A stretch of 64,000 nt of DNA from JAHBXE01 sp044222195 (GCA_044222195.1 JBGANS010000009.1:144066-208065); one strand, 5' to 3'; positions 17,556 through 26,679 are shown, counted from the first letter of the stretch. Notes: a model not told the origin generated them from the letters alone. Made by a program: numbers and translations.

Positions 17556-18587
17556 ATGAACGTTCTGGTCACAGGTGGCGCGGGCTACATCGGGTCACAC
17601 GCGGTCCAACGCCTTCTGCGCGACGGCCACACCGTCGTCGCGCTCGACAATCTCTTCCGCGGCCACCTCGAAGCGATGGAAGCCCTGAAGCCCACCGCTG
17701 GCGGCAGGTTGCACTTCATCAAGGGCGATGTCGGCGACCGCCCTCACGTCGAAGGTCTGCTGAAGCAACACGCCATTGAGGCCGTGCTTCACTTCGCGGC
17801 CCTCGCGTACGTCGGCGAATCAGTTCAGCAACCCCTTCGTTACTATCGCAATAACTCCGCCGCGGCCTTGTCCCTACTCGAGGCCTGCGACGCCGCGGGT
17901 GTCAGGAAGTTCGTCTTCAGCTCCACCTGCGCCACCTACGGCGAACCGCCCATCGTCCCGATCCCCGAGGCCACGCCTCAGCGCCCGATCAATCCCTACG
18001 GCATGAGCAAGCTCCATGTGGAGCACATGCTCTTCGACTACGCTGCACAGAAGGCCGCGGCGTCACTACCCTTCGCCTTCGCCGCCCTTCGCTACTTCAA
18101 TGTCGCCGGCTGCGATCGCTCAGGGGTCCTCGGCGAGCACCACGAGCCCGAAACGCACCTCATCCCGGTGGTCCTCCAGGCCGCTCTCGGCCAGCGCGAG
18201 TCGATCACGATCTTCGGCACGGATTACCCCACTCCCGACGGAACCTGCATCCGCGACTACGTCCACGTTGAAGACCTTATTGATGCCCACGTCAAGGTGC
18301 TGGCCGCGCTCAAGCCCGGCGACACGCGCACCTACAACCTCGGCATCGGGCGCGGCTATTCGGTGAAGGAAATCATCGACGCCTCCAGGCGTGTTACCGG
18401 GCGCGAGTTCCGCATCGTTCACGGGCCCCGCCGCCCCGGCGACCCGCCGAGGTTGTTCGCGGATGCGTCGAAGATCAAGCAGGAACTCGGCTGGTCCGCC
18501 TCGATCACGGAGCTGAACGACGTGATCGCTTCGGCGTGGAAGTGGTTCGAGAAGCACCCGCGCGGGTACGAGTCTCCTTCGATGTGA
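17556..18587 (+). CDS. galE: UDP-glucose 4-epimerase
   Basis: Interconverts UDP-glucose and UDP-galactose with tightly bound NAD. 343 residues. Seen are the Rossmann motif VTGGAGYIGSH at the N-terminus, ALDNLFRGH, FAALAYVGESVQQPLRYY, the catalytic FSSTCATYGEP plus INPYGMSKLHVE (Tyr and Lys of YxxxK), FNVAGCD, and the C-terminal YNLGIGRGYSVKEII. ATG at 17556. The 3' end overlaps the convergent MmcQ/YjbR gene by 83 bp. Confidence 0.95.
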   Translation: MNVLVTGGAGYIGSHAVQRLLRDGHTVVALDNLFRGHLEAMEALKPTAGGRLHFIKGDVGDRPHVEGLLKQHAIEAVLHFAALAYVGESVQQPLRYYRNNSAAALSLLEACDAAGVRKFVFSSTCATYGEPPIVPIPEATPQRPINPYGMSKLHVEHMLFDYAAQKAAASLPFAFAALRYFNVAGCDRSGVLGEHHEPETHLIPVVLQAALGQRESITIFGTDYPTPDGTCIRDYVHVEDLIDAHVKVLAALKPGDTRTYNLGIGRGYSVKEIIDASRRVTGREFRIVHGPRRPGDPPRLFADASKIKQELGWSASITELNDVIASAWKWFEKHPRGYESPSM

Positions 18588-18936
18588 GTCCGGCACGGAG
18601 CCCTTTCGGAGCGGCCTTGAGCCAAGCGAGCCGTAGCGCGTTACGGACATCGCTCTCTCTCGCGCGTGCCAGCTCGATAAAGGTGGCTCCCATGATGCCC
18701 CATGTTCCGTTCACGGGATTGTACGTGCCGGGTGATTCCTCAACGAGTGCCTCCTGCTCTTCCGGAGCGAGCATCGCCACCACCCGCCGCTCATCGGGCC
18801 AGAGAGTCGCGAAGATCTTCGGTTTCTTGGAACCCGGAGCGCCAACTCGAAATGATGGCCTGCCCCAATGGTCCATTTCGACTGCGCCGGGTAAGGCAAG
18901 TGCGAGGCGGCGGGCGGCGGCGATGGATACCGGCAT
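18505..18936 (-). CDS. MmcQ/YjbR-family protein
   Basis: 143 residues from the ATG at 18936 (MPVSIAAARRLALALPGA); upstream codons in the same frame are not family-like. The family pattern is visible: a short N-terminal helix, LPGAVEMDHWGRPSFRV, KIFATLWPDERRVVAMLAP, then GTWGIMGATFIELARA and the C-terminal helix VRNALRLAWLKAAPK. The fold is CyaY-like and thought to bind DNA, but the role is unknown. The last 27 or so residues are basic, unconserved and encoded antisense to the end of galE, so the stop may have been extended by read-through into galE. Confidence 0.85.
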   Translation of the reverse strand: MPVSIAAARRLALALPGAVEMDHWGRPSFRVGAPGSKKPKIFATLWPDERRVVAMLAPEEQEALVEESPGTYNPVNGTWGIMGATFIELARARESDVRNALRLAWLKAAPKGLRAGLTSKETRTRAGASRTTSTPKRSRRSAP

Positions 18937-19147
18937 CGGTTCGGTCCCCGGGATGCGAGGGTGATCGTACCAGGGACATTCTGTGACTCCGGGCCCGGCT
19001 CCCGCAAATGGCGGCACACGCTTTTATGAAGCACTGGAAGCCGGTGGCGGTGAGGAAGCGAAAGTTACCGATGCGTCGCCGTTGGCGCCGCTGGGCGACC
19101 GAGCCCAACCGCCGACGCGCCGCTCACCGAATCGAAGACGTCCCGCC

Positions 19148-20269
19148 TTACTCGAACAGGGGGCCTGCTGGTGGGGTCCACTTGATACTGAGGTGCTCCG
19201 CGGCGCTTCGAGTAAGCTGCCGGCCGCGGCGGGTTCTGGCGAGGAAGCCGATCTGGAGGAGGTAGGGTTCGACGACGTCTTCGAGGGTGCCGGCATCTTC
19301 GTTGAGGGTGGCGGCGACGGCTTCAAGGCCGACGGGGCCGCCTTCGTAGACGGTGGCGATTGTGCGGAGGTAGGTGCGGTCGAGGTCGTCGAGGCCGAGG
19401 TGGTCGACGGATTCGAGTTTGAGGGCGGCGGAGACGGCGGATTCGGTGACCAGGACAGAAGGTCCTGAGTCCTTAGTCCTGAGTCCTGAGTCGGAAGACG
19501 GGATGGGCTTGTTCGATATTGAGGACTGAGGACTCAGGACTGAGGACTGAGGACCTTTGACTTGTGCGTAGTCCCGGACTCGGCGGAGAAGGCGGTTGGC
19601 GATGCGGGGCGTGCCGCGGGAGCGGGCGGCGATGGTGGCGAGGGGGCCGTCGCCTTCGTGGTTGATGTTGAGGAGCTGGCAGGAGCGTTTGAGGATGGTG
19701 AGGAGTTCTTCGGGGGAGTAGTACTTGAGGTGGTGGACGATTCCGAAGCGGGAGCGGAGGGGGCTGGAGAGAAGCCCGGCGCGGGTAGTGGCGCCGATGA
19801 GGGTGAAGGGCTCGCAGGGAATTTGGACGGTGCGGGCGTGGATGCCGCTATCGAGGAGGATGTCGATGCGGAAGTCTTCCATCGCGGGGTAGATGAACTC
19901 TTCGATGGCGATGGGGAGGCGGTGGATTTCGTCTATGAAGAGAATGTCGCCACGGGAGAGGCGTTTGAGCGAGGCAACGAGGTCGGTGGGTCGTGCGAGC
20001 GCAGGGCCGCTGGTGATGCAGACCTTGCTGCCCATTTCGTTGGCGATGACGTGAGCGAGGGTGGTCTTGCCGAGGCCCGGGGGGCCGTGGAGAAGGATGT
20101 GCTCCATGGGGTCGGTGCGTTCGCGGCTGGCCTGCATGGCGATCTTGAGGCGCTCGATGAGGTCGGCCTGGCCGATGTAGTCAGAGATTTGGGTGGGGCG
20201 AAGGGACCAGTTGATCTGTTCCTCTTCGGGCGCGAGGGTGGTGGGAGTGAGGAGGCGTTCCGTCGCCAT
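19148..20269 (-). CDS. ruvB: Holliday junction branch migration helicase RuvB (with repeat-derived insert)
   Basis: AAA+ motor that drives RuvA-bound Holliday junctions. 373 residues from ATG 20269. Conserved parts: LRPTQISDYIGQ, Walker A HGPPGLGKTTLA, Walker B ILFIDEIHRL, sensor 1 GATTRAGLLSSPLRSRFG, arginine finger region GTPRIANRLLRRVRD, and the winged helix ending with GGPVGLEAVAATLNED, EPYLLQIGFLARTRRGR. Residues about 237-272 (GPQSSVLSPQSS...SSDSGLRTKDSG) are not RuvB sequence; they are encoded by an inverted heptamer repeat and fall between the ATPase lid and the winged-helix domain. The frame stays open, so the protein is probably functional. No ruvA or ruvC is in the window. Confidence 0.94.
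   Translation of the reverse strand: MATERLLTPTTLAPEEEQINWSLRPTQISDYIGQADLIERLKIAMQASRERTDPMEHILLHGPPGLGKTTLAHVIANEMGSKVCITSGPALARPTDLVASLKRLSRGDILFIDEIHRLPIAIEEFIYPAMEDFRIDILLDSGIHARTVQIPCEPFTLIGATTRAGLLSSPLRSRFGIVHHLKYYSPEELLTILKRSCQLLNINHEGDGPLATIAARSRGTPRIANRLLRRVRDYAQVKGPQSSVLSPQSSISNKPIPSSDSGLRTKDSGPSVLVTESAVSAALKLESVDHLGLDDLDRTYLRTIATVYEGGPVGLEAVAATLNEDAGTLEDVVEPYLLQIGFLARTRRGRQLTRSAAEHLSIKWTPPAGPLFE
19463..19553. repeat. heptamer-array inverted repeat inserted in ruvB
   Basis: Left arm 19463-19492 is four tandem heptamers of type TCCTGAG (one reads TCCTTAG). Right arm 19524-19553 is the reverse complement array (units of type GGACTGA or GGACTCA). The 30-bp arms pair with three mismatches around a 31-bp loop. 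The element is translated in frame as a Ser/Pro-rich segment of RuvB. Confidence 0.93.
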
Positions 20270-20427
20270 GGTGGGAGAGTGTACGGGATTGGTGAGGGGG
20301 GAACAAGCACAGGGGGTAACCGTGAAGGGTCTGTGAACGACGAGGGAGATGTCGTGGAAAGTGTGCGAGTGCGAGGTGGGAAGTCGAAGACAGCAAGAAG
20401 GGGTCGGAAGCAAGGAAAGGCGTTGTG

Positions 20428-22704
20428 ATGAGTCAGTGGGCACGATGGATCGTGGCGGTGGCTGGAGCGGCGCAGGGCGTTGCAGCGCTGGGACAGTGCG
20501 ACCGGCAGTGGCTGGCGGGAGACCGGGTTCCGGGGATCAACGGGGATACGTTCGCGTCGGTCCTTTGGGACCCGCCGGGTCCGCAGGGACCGATCCCGGT
20601 GGTCGGGGGACAGTTCACTGTTGCCGGGGGTGAGTTCGCGGCCGCGGTGACGATGTGGGATGGGGAGCAGTGGCGCGCGATGGGGATGGGACTGGGGCAT
20701 GGGAGGTCGGAGGTAGTGCATGCGCTCGCGGTCATGCACGGCGGCGAGTTGATTGCGACGGGATCGTTTGTGGACTCGGGTGGTGCGACGGTCAACAGCA
20801 TTGCGCGATGGACACCATCGGGGTGGGTGGGGCTCGGGTCGGGACTGAAAGATGGAATGAGTGCCTTTGGCACGTGGGGCGGTGCGCTCGCGGTGATGCA
20901 GGATGGGCGGCTGGTGGCGGGCGGGAGTTTCACTTCGGCGGGCGGCGTGGCGGCGAACTCGATCGCGCGGTGGGATGGCGCCACATGGACGCCGATGGGG
21001 AGCGGGTTTGCGCCCGGCTGGGTCTCGGCGATCGCCGTGTTGCCGAATGGCGAGGTGGTCGCGGCGGCGCGCGTCTATCAGAACAACCAGTGGCAGTTTG
21101 TGGTGAGGAAGTGGAACGAGGCGGGACAGGTGTGGAACGACCTGGGGCCGGTGTTCGGAAACTACGTGCGCGCGTTGTTGCCACTGGACAATGGGCAGAT
21201 CATTGCGGGTGGTTCCTTTGTGCTCAATGGTGTGTGGGGCGTGGCGCAGTGGAACGGGACTCAGTGGGCGCCGCTGGGCGCAGGGATCAACGTATCGTCC
21301 ACAGGCATCGAGGTTCGATCGCTCGCGCTGCTGCCCGGCGGCGGGATCGCGGCGTCGGGAAGCTTCGAGCAGGCAGGCAGCGTGCCGGCGCACGACGTCG
21401 CGGTCTGGCAGGGAGGGCAATGGTCGGCGCTTGGATCATCGACTGAGTTCAACGGGGGAAGCCTGGTTGTGCTTCCCGATGGGCGGCTCCTCATGAACGG
21501 CAAGGCGGTATGGAACGGGCAGGTCTGGAAGAACTTCGCGACCGGAGGGCCCACATCGATGGTGCGAGCGGTGAAGTACCTGCCCAATGGGAACCTGGTG
21601 GCGGGCGGGGACTTCACGGAGGCGTACGGCGTGACGCTCAACCACATCGGCAGGCGCGATGATCAGGGTTGGCACGCCCTTGGGTCCGGGATGAATGCCA
21701 CCGTTCGCGCGATCTCCGTGCGGGACAACGGAGACATCATCGCGGCGGGCGACTTCACGGAAGCGGGGGGGCAGAGTCGGAAACGCATCGCCAGGTGGAA
21801 CGGGAGCGACTGGGCGGCGCTGGGTGCGGGCATCGGGGATGGACGGGTGCACGCGCTCGTGCAGATGCCTAACGGCGACATTGTGGTCGGAGGAAAGTTC
21901 GCCAGCGCCGGGTTCTGGCCGGCATTGTGCGTGGCGAGGTGGAACGGCGTGGAGTGGTCGCCCATAGGGGAGGGGCTTGATGCGGAGATTTACGCGCTCG
22001 CTGTGATGCCGACGGGGGACCTCGTCGCCGGGGGTTACATGTATGACCAACCGGGCAAGATCGTGCGGTGGGATGGAACTCGGTGGACGGCGATGGGCAC
22101 GCCGCAGATCGGGCGGGTGATGGCGCTGGAGGCGACGCCGGGCAATGTGCTGTACGCGGGAGGATTTGGCGGTTCCAAGCCGGGGTATCCGCCCACGTTT
22201 GTCGCGAACCGCTGGGAGGATGGGGTATGGACGCCGCTGCTGCCGACCCTCGGGGGCATGTCGTCCTATGTCTATGCGATCAAGGTGCTGCGGAGCGGGG
22301 ATGTGCTGTTTGCCGGATCATTCGAGGGAAGCGCATCCAATCCGATTCCCACCATGGCGAAGTGGAACGGCGCGGCCTGGGCGTCGATGGGCGTTGAGCA
22401 GCGCCGGGAGGTCGCCTCGCTCGACGAGAGCGCGGATGGCGAGATCGTGGCGGCGGGGGCGTTTGAAGACTTCGGCGGAAACGTCTCGTACAACATTGCG
22501 GTGTATGGGTGTGCGCCGTGTTATGCGAACTGCGACGAGTCGACGGTGTCGCCGGTGCTCACGGCGAACGATTTTCAGTGCTTTCTGAACCAGTTCGCCG
22601 CGGGCGCGACGAAGGCCAACTGCGACGGGTCGACGGTGACGCCTGTCTTGACGGCGAACGACTTTCAGTGCTTCCTGAACCGTTTTGCGGCGGGCTGCTC
22701 GTAA
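20428..22704 (+). CDS. secreted repeat-propeller protein with GC-type dockerin tail
   Basis: 758 residues from ATG 20428, which has AGGAAAGG about 8 bp upstream. A signal peptide (WIVAVAGAAQGVAALG) is followed by about a dozen repeats of the type 'W-G-W-LGxG....V.AL..LPNGxIIAGGxF', a beta-propeller-like array related to delta-60/kelch repeats. The C-terminus is a double dockerin-like unit (CYANCDESTVSPVLTANDF and CDGSTVTPVLTANDF, each followed by QCFLNxFAAG), named GC-type dockerin in Phycisphaerae proteins and thought to act as an anchoring or sorting tag. No catalytic motif is visible. A sibling gene with the same tail follows after 40 bp. Confidence 0.83.
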   Translation: MSQWARWIVAVAGAAQGVAALGQCDRQWLAGDRVPGINGDTFASVLWDPPGPQGPIPVVGGQFTVAGGEFAAAVTMWDGEQWRAMGMGLGHGRSEVVHALAVMHGGELIATGSFVDSGGATVNSIARWTPSGWVGLGSGLKDGMSAFGTWGGALAVMQDGRLVAGGSFTSAGGVAANSIARWDGATWTPMGSGFAPGWVSAIAVLPNGEVVAAARVYQNNQWQFVVRKWNEAGQVWNDLGPVFGNYVRALLPLDNGQIIAGGSFVLNGVWGVAQWNGTQWAPLGAGINVSSTGIEVRSLALLPGGGIAASGSFEQAGSVPAHDVAVWQGGQWSALGSSTEFNGGSLVVLPDGRLLMNGKAVWNGQVWKNFATGGPTSMVRAVKYLPNGNLVAGGDFTEAYGVTLNHIGRRDDQGWHALGSGMNATVRAISVRDNGDIIAAGDFTEAGGQSRKRIARWNGSDWAALGAGIGDGRVHALVQMPNGDIVVGGKFASAGFWPALCVARWNGVEWSPIGEGLDAEIYALAVMPTGDLVAGGYMYDQPGKIVRWDGTRWTAMGTPQIGRVMALEATPGNVLYAGGFGGSKPGYPPTFVANRWEDGVWTPLLPTLGGMSSYVYAIKVLRSGDVLFAGSFEGSASNPIPTMAKWNGAAWASMGVEQRREVASLDESADGEIVAAGAFEDFGGNVSYNIAVYGCAPCYANCDESTVSPVLTANDFQCFLNQFAAGATKANCDGSTVTPVLTANDFQCFLNRFAAGCS

Positions 22705-22744
22705 CAGGTCGGCGGAACGATGAGATGTGCAAGGAGCGAAGGGC

Positions 22745-23872
22745 ATGAACGGGTCACGGGTGATGGGAGCGGTCTTGATTGCCGCATGCGGCGGCGTGGC
22801 GCAGGCGCAGCAATGGTCGCTGAGATCGGCGGGCGAGGGGCCATCACCGAGGTCGGGCGCGGCGATGGCGTTTGACGCGGCGCGAGGCCGGCTCGTCCTT
22901 CACGGGGGCAACACCAACGTGAACTCAGAGTTTTTCGGAGACACCTGGACGTGGGATGGGGCGGAGTGGTCGCCCGTGTCTCTGAGTGGCCCTTCGCCGC
23001 GGTGGGCGGCTTCGATGGCGTTTGACGCTGCTCGAGGGGAGATGGTTCTCTTCGGCGGCTTTGGGTCGTGGAGCCCCGGAGTGGCCGGGACGTTCGCGGA
23101 CACATGGGTATGGGATGGATCGGCCTGGTCGCAGCGTCAGGTCACGGGTCCGTCGGCACGGTGCAAGCAGGGGATGGCGTACGACTCGATCCGGGGAGTG
23201 GTGGTGCTCTTTGGCGGGCAGGGAGGGAATGACCTCGCGGATACATGGGAATGGAATGGGACGTCGTGGGTGAATCGGCCGGCCAATGGGCCCACGCCGC
23301 GGAACCTGCACGCGATGGCCTTTGACCCGGTGCGTGGAGAGACGGTCCTGTTTGGTGGAGTCGGCGCGCAGATGTTCAGCGATACGTGGGTATGGAACGG
23401 AGCGGCGTGGCAGCAACGACTGGTGACAGGACCATCGCCGCGGCTGGGGGCGGTGATGGCGTTCGATTCGGGGCGGGGTGCGATTTACCTGTTTGGAGGC
23501 TACTACGGATCGGCGCTGTTGTCGGATGTGTGGAAGTGGGACGGGTCCGCATGGAGCCAGGTCACGGTTTCGGGGCCGCGAGGGAGATACGAGGGACCGA
23601 TCGCGTATGACGGGGCGCGGCGGGTGTTGGTGCTCTTTGGCGGGTCGACACTGGGGAACCGGCTTGGGGACACGTGGGAGCTGGGGTGTTACGCGAACTG
23701 CGATCGGTCGACGGTGTCGCCGGTACTCTCCGCAAACGACTTTCAGTGTTTCCTGAACAGTTTCGTGGCGGGGTTGCCGACGGCGAACTGCGACCTCTCG
23801 ATCGTGTCGCCGATGCTGAACGCGGGTGACTTCCAGTGTTTCATGAACAGTTTCGCGGCAGGGTGTCACTAG
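22745..23872 (+). CDS. secreted kelch-like protein with GC-type dockerin tail
   Basis: 375 residues from ATG 22745, preceded by AAGGAG with 8-bp spacing. Signal peptide (VMGAVLIAACGGVAQAQ). Six or so kelch units follow, each with a 'GPSPR...AMAFDAARG..VLFGG......DTWxWDG..W' pattern. The tail repeats the GC-type dockerin (CYANCDRSTVSPVLSANDF and CDLSIVSPMLNAGDF, each followed by QCFxNSFxAG). Probably exported and cell-envelope or extracellular-complex associated, like its upstream neighbour; ligand unknown. A hairpin terminator follows 13 bp downstream. Confidence 0.85.
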   Translation: MNGSRVMGAVLIAACGGVAQAQQWSLRSAGEGPSPRSGAAMAFDAARGRLVLHGGNTNVNSEFFGDTWTWDGAEWSPVSLSGPSPRWAASMAFDAARGEMVLFGGFGSWSPGVAGTFADTWVWDGSAWSQRQVTGPSARCKQGMAYDSIRGVVVLFGGQGGNDLADTWEWNGTSWVNRPANGPTPRNLHAMAFDPVRGETVLFGGVGAQMFSDTWVWNGAAWQQRLVTGPSPRLGAVMAFDSGRGAIYLFGGYYGSALLSDVWKWDGSAWSQVTVSGPRGRYEGPIAYDGARRVLVLFGGSTLGNRLGDTWELGCYANCDRSTVSPVLSANDFQCFLNSFVAGLPTANCDLSIVSPMLNAGDFQCFMNSFAAGCH

Positions 23873-23884
23873 GGCAAATGAAAG

Positions 23885-23911
23885 AGGGCGGCACACGGAG
23901 TGCCGCCCTTG
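23885..23911. terminator. bidirectional hairpin terminator between convergent genes
   Basis: GGGCGGCAC and GTGCCGCCC pair around a 5-base loop. The minus strand continues into CTCTTTCATTT, giving the better U-rich tail; the plus-strand tail is short. It lies between the kelch/dockerin gene (plus) and the M28 peptidase gene (minus). Confidence 0.8.
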
Positions 23912-23932
23912 AGCATTGCTGAATCGGTGAGA

Positions 23933-26587
23933 TCAGGGGTTGGGCGCGCTGGCCGTGGTGTCCTTCTTGTCTTCCTTCGCGGGAGCGGGCTCGCGAGGGA
24001 GCAGAGATGGGGCGCAGGCGAGGTTGTAGGCGGTGACGGCGGCGCAGGTGCTGGACTGGATCAGGTACTCCGGGATGGCGAGCTCGAGCTTGTCGTTCTG
24101 CGTGTGCCAGCCGAAGCCGTAGTCGGCACGCCCAACTTCATCCCAGAAGTAACCGGGGACCTTTTCGGCGAGGAAGCTGGCGTGATCGCTTGAGCCGCCG
24201 GAGATTCCTCCGCCCATGCGTCGACCTGGCTGGATGTTGACGTCGAGGAAGCGCTTGTCGGTGGAGGACCAGAAGACGCCGTTGACGGGGGCGGTGGCGG
24301 CGCCGAGGAAGTCGACCTGGGAGTCGATGCAGTGGAGGCCGCCTTCGTAGTTGGTGCCGCCGTCATCGACGAAGACGGCGGAGATGTTCTTGAGCTTGTC
24401 CGCCTCCTTGAGCATCTTGACGTACGCGCGGCTGCCGAGGAGGCCTTGTTCTTCGCCGGTCCAGAGGATGAATCGGATCGTGCGCTTGGGCTTGGCCCCG
24501 ACGGCGGTGAGGATGCGGGCCGCTTCGAGCGTGACGGACGAGCCGGTGCCGTTGTCAGTGGTGCCCTGCGACCCGGGACCGTTCCAACTGTCCAGGTGGG
24601 CGGAGACGATGACGACCTCGTCCGGCCACTGGGTGCCCTTGATCTCGGCAACGGTGTCATAAACCTTGATGGGACCGGCGGTGAACGTGTGGTCGCATTT
24701 GATCTCGGCGTAGATCGTTCCGCCGTCGGAAACACGGGAGTTCATGTAGTCGTAGTCGGACGAGCGGACCTGGATTTCGCAGTCCTTGGGGAGATTGTCC
24801 ATGGAAACGTTGCGGTAGGACCCGCCGGTGCGGACGCGCTCATCGCCGGACGCGGAAATGTAGCCTGCGGGGCCGGCCAGGAAGACCCGCTCATCGATGG
24901 AAGGCCCTTTCGACTCGGAGTCATCAGTCTTGGGGTCGTCAGTCGCCGCCGCCTTCGCGGGTTCCTTCGGCGGTTGGGCCCGTTTGCCGGAGAGGACGAT
25001 GGGGCCGTTCATGTCCGGTGGGAGCTTTGAATCACCCTTGAGGGAATCGCCGCTCAGCTTGAATGTGTAGGTGGTCGCGCCGGCGGGGCTCTCCCAGGAG
25101 TAGGTCAGTGTGCTTGTCCCTTCATCCCACTTGGCATCCTTGATCGGGCCCGAGTGATAGTTGGGATACCCCATGCTCCCCGAGACGTTGCCGTCGGCGA
25201 TCTTGACTTCGAGTTCGAACGGAACTCCGCCCTCGGGAATGGGGCCGCCGGTCGCGGTGCCGCCCCAGTTGCCAGCGATACCTGTGGCGGCGGGCGCGGC
25301 CGAGTCGGGCTTGGGCGCGGGCTTGGTGTCCTTCAAGGCCCCATCCTTGCCGGCTTGCGCACGCTTGGCGGGTAGAGAAATGATGGACCCGTCGTCGCGC
25401 TTCGACTGGCCTTTGAGAGCTTGGCCATCGAGCGCGAAGGTGTAGGTGGCGTTGCCTCCCGGGCCCTCCCACACGAACGTGAGCGTCTTGGCGGCGGCGT
25501 CCCACTTGCCTTCCTTGAGCGGCGCCGAGTGGTAGTTGGTGTAGCTCATGGTGCCGGTGACCGCGGCGCCGTCGAGTTTGAGATCGAGAGTAAAGGGGGC
25601 GCCGCCTTCAGGAATGCGGCCACCCGTGGCGGTGCCTTCCCACGCACCGGCGATGCCCTCCACGGGAGCGCTGGCGGGTTCGGCCTTCGTTTCAGGCTTG
25701 GTCTCGGGCTTGGCGTCGGTGTTGACTTCCGCCCGGGCCGCGGGCTTGGTGTCGCCGGGCTTGAGTTCACCGCTTTCGAGCTTCTTGCGAGTTTCGGCGA
25801 AGAAGCGCTGACGGGCGGCGGCGCCACCGGCCATCGGACCAACGCCGCGGCGGCCCTGGCCGGAGGCCTTGATGAGAATCCAGGACCCCTTGATCTTGTC
25901 CTTGACGGCCTCGTATTGGGCTTCGGTCTCAGGCATCTTGATGATCTGGCCGCACACGGGGCCGTTGGTTCCCGCGGCCCACGCGGGGGTGGTGAACTCC
26001 ATCTCGCGAGACGAGCGGAACTCGCCGTCGGTCATGCGGCCGACCTTGGCGGTGGAGGGGCCGCGATCGAACCGCACGGGGATGGTGCCCCATTCGAAGA
26101 GATCGGACTCGAGGCCCCACGCACGGAACTGTTCCATCGCCCACTTGTTAGCGGTTTCAACATTGGTTGAGCCGGTGAGTCGAGGGCCGATCTTGGTCGT
26201 GATGTGGGTGAGGTGGTCCATGACGTGGTTGTTGTTCTTGCCCTCGTTGATGATGCGAGCGACCGTGGACTTGTCGCCCATTTTCACGGCGGGGACTTTC
26301 TCTGGCTTGCCATTGAGAACCATGTAGGTTCCGGGCTTGCCGGCTTTTTCGGCGGGGGTGCCGTTGAAGCGACCGGGGGGTGTGGGGCCGGGAGCGGGGA
26401 GCGGTGCATTGGCCTGCGCGGCGGGGGGAGCGGGGGCTGCGGGCTTGGCCGGCGCGGCGGACGTCGGAGCCGGCTTGGCAGGCTGGGCCTGAGCCGCAGG
26501 TTGGGCCGGGGGCTGTGACGCGCAACCGATGACGGCAACGGCGAGGCCCGCGGCGAGGACAAGACGGCGTGGCTGATTGAAGGACAT
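23933..26587 (-). CDS. M28-family aminopeptidase lipoprotein with two inserted duplicate domains
   Basis: 884 residues. ATG at 26587 has AGGAG 7 bp upstream. The N-terminus ends in LAVAVIGC, a lipobox, followed by an Ala/Pro-rich linker, so it is an envelope lipoprotein. About 80-260 and 570-640 look like the pre-catalytic and PA-type parts of M28 peptidases. Residues about 311-410 and 445-545 are two copies of one beta-rich unit (GIAGxWxGTATGGxIPEGGxPF ... TYTFxLxG). The zinc peptidase core follows: VIVSAHLDSWNGPGSQGTTDNGTG, ILWTGEEQGLLGS and SGGSSDHASF, supplying His, Asp and Glu ligands. It probably trims peptides outside the cytoplasm. The inserts are unusual for this family. Confidence 0.88.
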   Translation of the reverse strand: MSFNQPRRLVLAAGLAVAVIGCASQPPAQPAAQAQPAKPAPTSAAPAKPAAPAPPAAQANAPLPAPGPTPPGRFNGTPAEKAGKPGTYMVLNGKPEKVPAVKMGDKSTVARIINEGKNNNHVMDHLTHITTKIGPRLTGSTNVETANKWAMEQFRAWGLESDLFEWGTIPVRFDRGPSTAKVGRMTDGEFRSSREMEFTTPAWAAGTNGPVCGQIIKMPETEAQYEAVKDKIKGSWILIKASGQGRRGVGPMAGGAAARQRFFAETRKKLESGELKPGDTKPAARAEVNTDAKPETKPETKAEPASAPVEGIAGAWEGTATGGRIPEGGAPFTLDLKLDGAAVTGTMSYTNYHSAPLKEGKWDAAAKTLTFVWEGPGGNATYTFALDGQALKGQSKRDDGSIISLPAKRAQAGKDGALKDTKPAPKPDSAAPAATGIAGNWGGTATGGPIPEGGVPFELEVKIADGNVSGSMGYPNYHSGPIKDAKWDEGTSTLTYSWESPAGATTYTFKLSGDSLKGDSKLPPDMNGPIVLSGKRAQPPKEPAKAAATDDPKTDDSESKGPSIDERVFLAGPAGYISASGDERVRTGGSYRNVSMDNLPKDCEIQVRSSDYDYMNSRVSDGGTIYAEIKCDHTFTAGPIKVYDTVAEIKGTQWPDEVVIVSAHLDSWNGPGSQGTTDNGTGSSVTLEAARILTAVGAKPKRTIRFILWTGEEQGLLGSRAYVKMLKEADKLKNISAVFVDDGGTNYEGGLHCIDSQVDFLGAATAPVNGVFWSSTDKRFLDVNIQPGRRMGGGISGGSSDHASFLAEKVPGYFWDEVGRADYGFGWHTQNDKLELAIPEYLIQSSTCAAVTAYNLACAPSLLPREPAPAKEDKKDTTASAPNP

Positions 26588-26679
26588 CCCGGACTCCTGA
26601 GGGTGGTTGAAAACCATGATACCTAGGAGTTCGGGCCCGCGGCGTTCCGGCGAAGCAGATCCGCGAGGCGAAGGACGGC

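Noticed and set aside
19008..19265. Short very basic plus-strand ORF between the MmcQ/YjbR gene and ruvB
   Set aside because: Half of it is antisense to ruvB, it has no ribosome binding site, and the basic composition is typical of GC-rich noise.
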